Part shown: piece after piece, positions 30,550 through 37,394 of the stretch
How positions within the stretch are numbered: the stretch's first letter is position 1
Layout of the letters: every line of letters starts with the position of its first letter
NCBI GenBank assembly: GCA_032718475.1
Contig: JAUCBJ010008129.1
Coordinates: 1 to 37,394 of the forward strand
Source: Nemertoderma westbladi
Taxonomy: Eukaryota; Xenacoelomorpha; Nemertodermatida; Nemertodermatidae
Reading direction: 5' to 3'
DNA length: 37,394 bases
Program-made: the position numbers and the translations under genes
Notes under the pieces: model-generated
What the model was told of the DNA's origin: nothing
Seen by the model: only the letters and a program-made list of their open reading frames with translations
Databases searched by the model: none

Positions 30550-31405
30550 TATAAAGGACATCGCCTGCCTCCTATCCTAACTAATTTCAAATTTGTCTGT
30601 CTGTCTGCATTTGGCTGTTTGGGTTGGTTTGGGAATTCTAAGTAAAAAAGAAAAAGACGAACAATCCAACTGTCTGACGAGTGCAAGGTCCAGGATATAA
30701 CAGTATAATCCACCTAATCTAATTATAACCGAAAAGCTAGGACCTTGACGCTAATCCGGCTAGATAAGGCTTTAGTCCACTACAGTACTGGATGATAGAT
30801 TGGTAAAAGATAAATATATGATAACATAATAATATACTTGCATTTATTTTTATTTACAGAGTTAGGTATGGTACCGTTACATTACATATAATAATAAATC
30901 AACTAATCTAGGGTATTGATAAATGACTAAATAATGACTGAATGAGATTAATATTATCGGGCAGTTAATAATACCGTATACTTCTGTCTGTTCTTTATAA
31001 AATAGTTACCGGTCCCGCACTGTCTTAGGTAATAGTACAATATTATATTACAGGGTATGCAAGCAAAATCTATATATATCTAAATCTAACTATCTAACCA
31101 TCTAACATCAGAATATTAGTGGGAAAATCCGCACATGTCAAACATGGTGAGTTGAGACTGCCAGACTGCAGACAGCTTACTGCTGTTGTACTGACTAGCT
31201 ATTTTACAGCTGTCAGTCAGACTGTTGACTGCATTCTGGTCACGTGGTCAGCTCGCGGTCGACTCTTACTAATTAAATAATGAAAGTAATTATGTATACT
31301 GTATTTATTGCTGCGAACTGAAATGTATTATACTGTAGGTTGATTATCTTATACTTATACTATACTATATTAAAATATTTGAGTTACGAGGAGATGGTGA
31401 ACACA
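30550..31405 (-). repeat. BEL-B 5' LTR (856 bp)
   Basis: Same termini as the 3' LTR. At 31107-31119 (about 287-299 nt from its 5' end on minus) it holds the sequence complementary to the primer-binding position just downstream (30537-30549). Confidence 0.93.
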
Positions 31406-31410
31406 ACCCC
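31406..31410. repeat. BEL-B target-site duplication, right copy (ACCCC)
   Basis: Partner of 19161-19165. BEL-A gag sequence resumes immediately to the right. Confidence 0.9.
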
Positions 31411-32652
31411 GAGTAGTACTTTCCTCTTTTTTCTTGCTACTGTCGTGCTTGTAGCCATTGTTTGGCCTCCAGTCTCATCGTCTCCGATTGCTGTTTCTCT
31501 ACACTCTCCAGATCTGTGTCCTTCTACCACACATAGATGACATAGTCCGTTTGCGTCTGTGTAGGCTATACGATCTTGTTTGGGCAACGCTTGCCAGTGC
31601 TTACAACTCATGGTCTTATGGGTTCCGTCCCGATGTAATTGACATTCAAATCCTGGATTATAGCGTTCCCTGTATAGTCCTTCACGTATCGCGCGTAGGT
31701 TTATATCTACCGATTTAGTGTTTTGGTCATCTAGACTTGGCCTACTGGGTATGTTGGGATTATGTTTATTTGTGGTGTTATTTTCTTTCTGTCCCTGCCA
31801 CAGTGTGGCCCTGCTCCCAGCTAACTGTAGGCTTGTAGCCCCCTGTGTGGCCGCGTGTGGTAGCGACTGTCTTACTCTCGGGAATGGATCTGCCGGATTA
31901 TGTTCGGGTTTAGGCCTGTTGTATTCGGTCTTTGGCGCCTTCCCCAAACTATCCTCACTATAGACTGGGTCTGTAATCAACTCGGCTTCATAGTTGAGGA
32001 AGTTTGACATTTCCTCTAGCCCTGGCTCCACACCTTTCTTCTCCCGAGTGGAGAAGGCGATCTTCCTCCACTTGCTTCGTAACCAGATCGGCAGTGCCTG
32101 CGCTATCGTGGTGATGTTATTAGATGCATTGAGTTCGTATGGCGCGTCTAGCGTCTTCAACACGATTAGCGCCTTCTCGACTTTGTTCGCAAACGTCTTT
32201 ATGCTAACGGGGTTATCCTGTAGGCCACCCGATGTTATACCCTTCAGAGTCTGCCGGATGATCTTGGCTGGGTGTCCATGCTCCCTGTCTAGCGCCCGCC
32301 ATGCAGTCGTGAAGCCGCCCTCGATGCCCTGATACTGCCTCACGATGTCATACGCTGGGCCTCCCGTATATACCTGTAGATATTTTAGGCAATCCGCCTG
32401 CGTCAAGTTCTTACTTAATATCTCGCTGCTGTACATGAGCCGAAATTGCAGGTATTCTTCCGGCCTACTTCCGTCGAATTTAAATGGCTCGACTGGTGGT
32501 AACTCGATCCTGGTCTTTAGTGCATCGATTAGTGTCGCCATTCCCATTGCCTGTGCTTCCAATGGGTTCGAAGGATGCTGCACAGATTCTCTTGTTTTGT
32601 GCGGTCCGCCCGTCGGGCCTGTTGACCTTCTTTGTTGCGTCGGATATATCAT
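31411..32652 (-). pseudogene. BEL-A Gag, capsid and zinc knuckle
   Basis: BEL/Pao Gag: PFKFDGSRPEEYLQFRLMY, LKYLQVYTGGPAYDIVRQY, AWRALDREHGHPAKII, TFANKVEKALIVLKTL and WLRSKWRKI define the capsid core. NC motifs follow (CQLHRDGTHKTMSCKHW and CHLCVVEGHRSGEC, a CX2CX4HX4C knuckle). The frame is open upstream of the first ATG to about 32764. Its 3' end is cut by BEL-B at 31410, the last codons of the open frame (31384-31405) being LTR sequence. On the far side of BEL-B the frame resumes in phase as the protease at 19165, once one TSD copy is discounted. Confidence 0.88.
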
Positions 32653-32720
32653 TGGGGGTAATGGCCCCCTCCATATTTCCGTGTCGCACGACCTGTTCTC
32701 GTCCAGGGGGTTCGATGTTC

Positions 32721-33008
32721 TTATTCCCGCTTGAGTGTATTGTTGATATTGTAATGGGGAATGTCACCCTTTCCCCCCCCCCCCCCCACCGGTATGTTTG
32801 GTACTGGGGTTGATGTTAATATATTGGGGCCCATACATCTATCCGCAATAACTCTCCCCTCCCCTGGATATATGTTATGTCCCTGCATATTATAGTCATG
32901 CTGCTGTGCTGGTACCGATATAGGCCTATCCACTTCTAGCCTACCTACCGGTATGTACTCCGCAACTTCCGGATCTAATCCCGTCGTTCGCGCTATCCTA
33001 TCTATCGC
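32721..33008 (-). pseudogene. BEL-A Gag N-terminal piece
   Basis: A frame running from the edge of the DNA transposon into Gag (ARTTGLDPEVAEYIPVGRL, PAQQHDYNMQGHNIYP, NILTSTPVPNIPV). It crosses a G15 run (minus) coding Gly residues, after which its frame dies within ~20 codons. The capsid frame starts on the other side of the run. Homopolymer slippage is the simplest explanation. Confidence 0.7.
32773..32787. repeat. C15 homopolymer (G15 on the coding strand)
   Basis: Fifteen consecutive C on plus, at the frame change in BEL-A Gag. Confidence 0.9.
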
Positions 33009-33014
33009 CTACAC
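33007..33014. repeat. 8-bp TSD of the DNA transposon, left copy (GCCTACAC)
   Basis: GCCTACAC directly precedes TAGGGTGGGCC. The identical octamer follows the other end at 36737-36744. Confidence 0.92.
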
Positions 33015-33563
33015 TAGGGTGGGCCTTATTTGACTTTTTTTCGAATTCCGACTTCTAATAGTGAAAAAAAGTTGTGGACCAATGAAATAAGACTCTAGTA
33101 CAAAAAAAATTAAACAAAAAATTTCATCTTTAGGTTCCCCCAGCTCCTTCAAATTTCAAAAATTTGCAAAATTTCGAAAAAAATCACAATGTTAAAAAAT
33201 TAAATTTTCCGACTTCTAATAGTGAAAAAAAGTTGTGGACCAATGAAATAAGACTCTAGTACAAAAGAAATTAAAAAAAAAAATTTCTTCTTTAGGTTCC
33301 CCCAGCTCCTTCCAAATTAAAAAAATTCCAAAATTTCGAAAAAATTCACAATGTTAAAAAATTAAATTTTATTTCTTGTAATACTGTAATAGCTGTTAAA
33401 AGTGCTGCTGAAACACAAAATAAATTGTAACAATAAATTTGGACAATCAGTGAGTGTCTATGAGCTTCCCACAATGCTGTCAATGTTTAGCAAAATGTCA
33501 ATTATTTCATAGATTAAAATCTTTTTAGTTTAGCTAGGAAGCGATTGAGTTATCTGTTTAATT
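33015..33563 (+). repeat. Left TIR with internal 161-bp tandem duplication
   Basis: The block starting CCGACTTCTAATAGTG occurs at 33048-33208 and again at 33209-33369. This makes the left TIR 161 bp longer than the right. The inner part (GACAATCAGTGAGTGTC, AGCTTCCCACAATGCTG, TTAGCTAGGAAGCGATTG) is mirrored at 36349-36480. Confidence 0.9.
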
Positions 33564-33594
33564 ATAGTGCGGGATCTTGATGACCATTCATCCT

Positions 33595-34440
33595 TTATAA
33601 CACCTTAAAGTCAGATTTCTTGTTGAATTCTTTCATTGTTGCTCTCGCAACGTTTCTGGACCGGATAAATCGGTCTCGCTCCTGAGGACCACAAACAGAT
33701 GAAGAAGCTTCTGTGATGTGTTTCACACAGCGCTCAACCGCTTGTGTATGACATGGAAGTGACGAGAACTTCTCCTTTGTAATGATATGGAGTTCTGATT
33801 CTGGAATATCTATGGTGAGAGGCGGCTCTGTCCGAAATTCGTTGCCCAAACTTGTCCAATGAACAATTTCCGTGTAGTCCATTGTCCATCTGTGGAACAA
33901 TAAACTCACGAATACCAGATTTATGAGACACTTGTACTCTTCGAGCTTTGAGAATGCGACGGACAGCCAGTTCTTTAATATGAATTCGTTCATCGACAAG
34001 CATTGAAACTAATACATTTTCTGGATGACAGAAGTAGGCATTGCGTTGGACAGTAGCGTGAATCACATTCTTATAGTCTGTAGGAAGATAGGCTGAGTGT
34101 TGTATGATATTAAATATGTGCTTTGGTCCATCCAGAATCGAATTATTTGTCTTTATATGAAACCAGGTTGTTGCATAAACATTTATTACAAATGTTGCTA
34201 AGACAGAAAGGTTCTCATCTGTATTGATAGTAGTAGAAACATACATTACGTATGTATTTCATATACATACGTATTCTATTGGCAGTGGTGACTGGTGAGC
34301 CACCTGGAGTGAACTACAGTAGTTTGCCTGGATTAGATTCAGACAATGCAGCAGATACTTGACCAGATAAAACAGATTTGCACATCTGCAAAAGGTATTT
34401 CTGATGAGAACTGAGATCCTTCGAATCAACCTCACTGAGT
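33595..34440 (-). pseudogene. Transposase-like protein, C-terminal part (frameshifted)
   Basis: Second exon in pieces. 34315-34440 reads LSEVDSKDLSSHQKYLLQMC, then SVLSGQVSAALSESNPGK. A HSRWLT word lies near 34300 in a second frame. 33890-34246 reads WFHIKTN, DGPKHIFNIIQHSAYLP, NAYFCHPENVLVSMLVDE and KELAVRRILKARR. 33595-33890 gives SSLPCHTQAVERCVKHITEA, CGPQERDRFIRSRN and FNKKSDF. The words PCHTQAVERCVK and AYF-HPEN-L are typical of this uncharacterised family. Three frame changes exist: ~34310, at the palindrome 34247-34273, and ~33885. It ends ~30 bp inside the left TIR's inner edge. Confidence 0.72.
34247..34273. repeat. Perfect 11-bp inverted repeat within the transposase gene
   Basis: TACGTATGTAT, a 5-nt spacer TTCAT, then ATACATACGTA. 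It lies exactly where the coding frame changes and looks like a small palindromic insertion or expansion. Confidence 0.85.
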
Positions 34441-34627
34441 CTGTGTGAGATTAAACCATTTTAATTTAAAGACCGAATTTATATCAAAAGTCTTAAAAAT
34501 ATTAACAAATGAGACAATTTGTTTACATTTAAACTTCACTTACTTTCTTTTATTTGTCTATAAATATTATTAATCAATATTAATAAAAAAAATCAGACAT
34601 AATCCAGCCTATATGGTTTATTCTCAC
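34441..34627 (-). other. Putative 187-bp spliceosomal intron
   Basis: On minus it begins GTGAGAATAAACC and ends TTTAATCTCACACAG. It is AT-rich. Removing it joins two open frames in the same phase (phase 2) and places DLSSHQKYLLQMCKSV directly after the catalytic region. Without splicing, a stop follows at once. Confidence 0.75.
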
Positions 34628-35526
34628 ATTTGGAAGTCATTCTCATTGAACATTTCTATTGGAATATAATTTACAACAGGTTTCAACTGGCAATCTGCAA
34701 GAGCCCGCCCGATTGGTCCACTATAACTCTTGGGTCCAGTTGTGGGACCATCTATAAACTCAAATAAATGCCGTAGCAACAGCTCATTGCCATGCAGCAA
34801 ACAAATTACCCATTGGAGAGGATGGTGTAGCCGCTCCTCGCAACACCGAATTGCTCCGTGAATGCGACCGGTGTTTACCGCAGTGCCATCGCACCCCAAA
34901 AGTTTCAAGTATTCCAGGCTAATATTTTCGCTGTTCAAGAATTCGATAATTGCATTACAAGCGGATTGCCCAGTTTTGTCCTTTGGAGTAATATGGCCTA
35001 AATACTTGGAATGTGGTTCTTCAATCAAAGATATATGGTCCTCTTCAATCACCCTGCGTTTGCTGCCATCACTGACAAGAGTTTTATCATTTCTACCATC
35101 AAAATAGAGAGACCCCAGTGTGATGGAATCGGATTTCTGGTTCCAAGTTACAGATCTGCGAAAATGATCACTTTGAGTGCGAATTTTATTTCTAACAATA
35201 ACGTTATCAGTTTGTCCTTTATGGATAATCCCATAGTCGCTCAAAACAGCAGATGAGAGTGCAGACGCAGCACGGCTAGAAATATTGTATCTGTCGCAAG
35301 CCATTGCAACATTAGGCAACTTAATCATTAAACGCTGCGGAGTTCCTCCTTCTGGAAAATAATCGGAATCCTCATTAAAAGAGTCTGGATCATCATTATT
35401 TATTATTATTGGTAAATCAGTATAATTGCCTAGGCCAGAGCTTGAAGGTTTTAGATGTTGCCTTTCCATCTGAACCGATATACATAGCTCTATGAGAGCG
35501 TTGGTCAAGGATGAACTCGAGTTCTT
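34627..35526 (-). pseudogene. Transposase-like catalytic region, exon 1 remainder
   Basis: Same register as the N-terminal part after its TAA. It carries SLYFDGRNDKTL (Asp, residue ~137 counted from 35508), YLKLLGCDGTAVNTGRIHGA (Asp ~207) and QWVICLLHGNELLLRHLFEF (His ~239, Glu ~242). This resembles the hAT layout of an Asp, a D-N-A-x-N motif and a C-x2-H-type helix, consistent with an RNase-H-fold transposase. FIDGPTTGPKSYSGPIG follows. At its 3' end lies a GTGAGA donor. Unspliced, the frame stops within one codon. I infer a transposase; no characterised relative is known to me. Confidence 0.75.
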
Positions 35527-35964
35527 TTACTGGAATTTTATGAATTTTTGGCACTTACAGCTATTACCTGGATCTTTACATTTGCAGCTGCATATGTCAA
35601 AGAGACTCTCAGAATGTTTCTCAAAAACTGCAAGCTTTTCTCTATATGATGATTTCTCAAACGAATCTCTGTAATGTTTCATCAAGGTTTGATATTTCCC
35701 ATAGTAGGATTTAATCAGCTGAACTACACGTGATACTGAAACAGTTGGTATGGATGCAGTTGCCCATATTGAAAGGACCTTATCGGCAACAGTTTGAGAA
35801 CATTCACCAATTCCTGGGTCTTTAGAATTTCGCAGCAACTTAAGTTCATCTTTGACCAATAAAAAGTATTTCATCACATTTTTGTGTGTCGGTAATACAT
35901 TGGCTTTCAAATATTCAGGACGGCCGAATATGGGACGCTCAACAGTTATTGACCTCAATTCCAT
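35527..35964 (-). pseudogene. Transposase-like protein, N-terminal part (145 aa)
   Basis: Starts at ATG 35964. Shows RPIFGRPEYLKANVLPTHKNVMKYFLLVKDELK, CSQTVADKVLSIWATASIPTVS, RVVQLIKSYYGKYQTLMKHYR and a Cys cluster CSCKCKDPGNSCKC. I recognise this as the N-terminal half of an uncharacterised protein family that is multi-copy in cnidarian and arthropod genomes. The Cys cluster may bind metal. The frame ends at TAA 35527-35529, but the same register goes on open for the next 300 codons, so the TAA is most simply a nonsense mutation. Confidence 0.78.
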
Positions 35965-36010
35965 AATATTGATATCAAATTATAAATCACCATTAATTCA
36001 CCAATAAGAG

Positions 36011-36338
36011 AATGTACTGTAAGAGCAGCAACATTCAATAGATCGGTAATCACCTGAGTGAATGTCCAATGTATGACAGTTGACTGGCCTAACTAAATTG
36101 CAAATTTATGCATTTTAAATTTCCCGCTATTACCGGTAATTACAATTTGAATTGTGTATTTGTGTAGTAAATAGAATGTACTGTAAGAGCAGCAACATTC
36201 AATAGATCGGTAATCACCTGAGTGAATGTCCAATGTATGACAGTTGACTGGCCTAACTAAATTGCAAATTTATGCATTTTAAATTTCCCGCTATTACCGG
36301 TAATTACAATTTGAATTGTGTATTTGTGTAGTAAATAG
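36011..36338. repeat. 164-bp direct duplication inside the DNA transposon
   Basis: AATGTACTGTAAGAGCAGC starts at 36011 and again at 36175. The two 164-bp copies are virtually identical, and AATGTAC recurs at 36339 where a third would begin. It lies between the gene start and the right TIR, where the promoter should be. Confidence 0.9.
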
Positions 36339-36348
36339 AATGTACCAC

Positions 36349-36736
36349 AATTAAACAGATAACTCAATCGCTTCCTAGCTAAACTAAATAGATTTTAATC
36401 TATGAAATAATTGACATTTTGCTAAACATTGACAGCATTGTGGGAAGCTCATAGACACTAACTGTTTGTCCAAATTTATTGTTACTATTTATTTCGTGTT
36501 TCAGCAACACGTTTAAAACGGCTATTATATTATTACAAGAAATAAAATTTAATTTTTTAACATTGTGAATTTTTTCGAAATTTTGGAATTTTTTTAAATT
36601 TGAAGGAGCTGGGGGAACCTAAAGAAGAAATTTTTTTTTAATATCTTTTGTACTAGAGTCTTATTTCATTGGTCCACAACTTTTTTTCACGATTAGAAGT
36701 CGGAATTCGAAAAAAAGTCAAATAAGGCCCACCCTA
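36349..36736 (-). repeat. Right TIR (single-copy form)
   Basis: Inverse of the left TIR without the duplicated block: AATTAAACAGATAACTCAA at its inner edge, GGAGCTGGGGGAACC in the middle, ...GGCCCACCCTA at the tip. It differs from the left by scattered substitutions. Confidence 0.9.
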
Positions 36737-36744
36737 GCCTACAC
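36737..36744. repeat. 8-bp TSD of the DNA transposon, right copy (GCCTACAC)
   Basis: Partner of 33007-33014, directly after ...GGCCCACCCTA. Confidence 0.92.
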
Positions 36745-37036
36745 TATCTCTCCCAGCATGGCCTATGATAGTATGTGCAGTAAGGCCTACAGTATGTCCT
36801 ATAGTCTGCATGTGCCCTTCCGAACCGAAGTTTAATCTTCTCGAATCTCGAATCTCCCTGCGACTACCATACTCTCGATCGGCAGCTATATCCCGTCGGG
36901 AAGTTTCTCTTCGATCCCCTCTCCTGTTCTCCTCTTCGTATCGGTACATTCTGTACCCTTCTCCTGGCATGCGGTGCGTCTCTCCAGGGCGACGGCAATC
37001 TCCCGGAGTTCGACCCCACTGACTTCCTAACTCCAT
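36745..37036 (-). pseudogene. BEL-A Gag N-terminal region, Arg-rich piece
   Basis: Frame with PGETHRMPGEGYRMYRYEEENRRGDRRETSRRDIAADREYGSRREIRDSRR, charged and Arg-rich, running into the DNA transposon at 36744. It is in a different frame from the upstream coiled coil, and a stop lies shortly beyond the insertion point in the pre-insertion sequence. Assigned to BEL-A by position and orientation only. Confidence 0.55.
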
Positions 37037-37041
37037 CTCTA

Positions 37042-37394
37042 CTACCGATGGCTCGCTATCCGTCCTCGCTCTCCGGTTGCTCCTAGCAACAATTCTTCTA
37101 TTATTCTCTTCACTTCTTCTCTCTTCGACCTCTCGATTTCTACCATTCTTCTTCTCTCTTCGACCTCCCAGTTAAACTCTACTATTCTTCTTCTCTCTTC
37201 TGACTGGGCTCGACGTCTCGTCGCTCGCCCGCTCTCGGCGCTAACATCTGACTCTACTCTGTCCGGCTGGACCCTCCTGGGGATACTCGTCATCCCCCTA
37301 CTATTCTCCGTTGTCGGGTGCCGCGGTTCACCTAACTTGCCCCGCGCATTACCCGCCGACGTCTGTGGGACATTATCTCTCCCCCCCCCCTCTC
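37042..37394 (-). pseudogene. BEL-A Gag coiled-coil start (runs off the window)
   Basis: Contains RRRAQSEERRRIVEFNWEVEERRRMVEIERSKREEVKRIIEELL, a charged coiled coil like that in BEL-B Gag. The first ATG is at 37293, but the frame is open further to the window edge, up to a C-run at ~37380, so the true start is outside. The 5' LTR of BEL-A is not in view. Confidence 0.6.

Larger units (their letters stand above)
19166..31405 (-). mobile_element. BEL-B: 12.2-kb BEL/Pao LTR retrotransposon, RT-deleted
   Basis: Minus-strand element with 856/864-bp LTRs, a ~1.1-kb leader, gag in several frames, NC-protease, RNase H and integrase regions, and a short purine tract before the 3' LTR. By eye the LTRs differ by about seven substitutions and one 8-bp indel (CTATCTAA), about 99% identity. 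The coding region has at least three in-frame stops and several frameshifts. The catalytic core of RT is missing, and a 713-bp LINE sits in the integrase. It lies between gag and protease of BEL-A. Confidence 0.93.
33015..36736 (-). mobile_element. 3.7-kb DNA transposon with long TIRs, hAT-related, family unknown
   Basis: 3722 bp with termini TAGGGTGGGCCTTATTTGAC, an 8-bp TSD and long inverted repeats (left 33015-33563, right 36349-36736). A single transposase-like gene on minus, with one intron, fills the middle. TAGGG ends and an 8-bp TSD suit hAT, but hAT inverted repeats are normally ~10-30 bp. It is inserted in the N-terminal Gag region of BEL-A. The gene copy carries an in-frame stop and frameshifts, so this copy is inactive, while the ends are intact. 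Confidence 0.88.

Noticed and set aside
31994-32813. Plus-strand ORFs of 109-129 codons opposite BEL-A Gag
   Set aside because: Shadows of the minus-strand Gag frame; no motifs.
1-37394. CRISPR arrays, tRNA/rRNA genes, bacterial operons or prophage
   Set aside because: None seen. Repeats are eukaryotic satellites and transposons, and no cloverleaf or rRNA-like block was recognised.

Overview
The window is repeat-dominated DNA from an invertebrate animal genome. I cannot name the species. The evidence is BEL/Pao LTR retrotransposons, APE-type LINEs, a TTAA-flanked DNA element, a DNA transposon whose gene has a spliceosomal-type intron, and AT-rich non-coding DNA with kilobase-scale satellite repeats. 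I found no convincing single-copy host gene, no RNA gene and nothing prokaryotic. Most of the window is transposons nested in transposons, and the order of insertion can be read from target-site duplications (TSDs).

Region by region. (1) 1-8394: five copies of a ~1.49-kb long-period repeat, each with a short inner (CAGY)n tract and a nested hairpin near its right end. Copies 0+1 (1-2820) recur almost unchanged as copies 3+4 (5656-8394), so the array contains a ~5.66-kb higher-order duplication. A TCGA-rich ~10-bp minisatellite (2821-3689) and a CACGTGCTGCTCGA minisatellite (3690-3990) sit exactly at one unit boundary. (2) 8395-12994: unassigned sequence, a decayed minus-strand LINE (about 9253-11745) interrupted by another 5'-truncated LINE, a plus-strand fragment of a third LINE family joined head-to-head, and a 76-bp tandem repeat with palindromes. 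(3) 12995-17716: a TTAA-flanked element with terminal inverted repeats (piggyBac- or Kolobok-like, no transposase) carrying a full-length LINE (13128-16882, 9-bp TSD).

(4) About 18212-37394: the gag and protease of one BEL/Pao element (BEL-A, minus strand), split by two insertions. A 12.2-kb BEL/Pao element (BEL-B, 19166-31405; 864/856-bp LTRs; 5-bp TSD ACCCC) lies between BEL-A gag and protease. A 3.7-kb DNA transposon (33015-36736; 8-bp TSD GCCTACAC) lies in the BEL-A gag N-terminal region. BEL-B itself carries a 713-bp LINE fragment in its integrase (7-bp TSD). BEL-B lacks the catalytic core of reverse transcriptase, yet its LTRs are ~99% identical, so it was probably copied in trans.

Two things stand out. 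First, the primer-binding position of BEL-B shows no tRNA-like TGG. Instead, the first 13 nt after the 5' LTR are perfectly complementary to a site inside the LTR, as expected for Tf1-like self-priming. Second, the 3.7-kb DNA transposon has unusually long inverted repeats (~390-550 bp), TAGGG termini, an 8-bp TSD, and a transposase-like protein with an RNase-H-fold-like D...CDG-x-A-x-N signature and a 187-bp intron. It looks hAT-related, but I cannot place it in a family I know.
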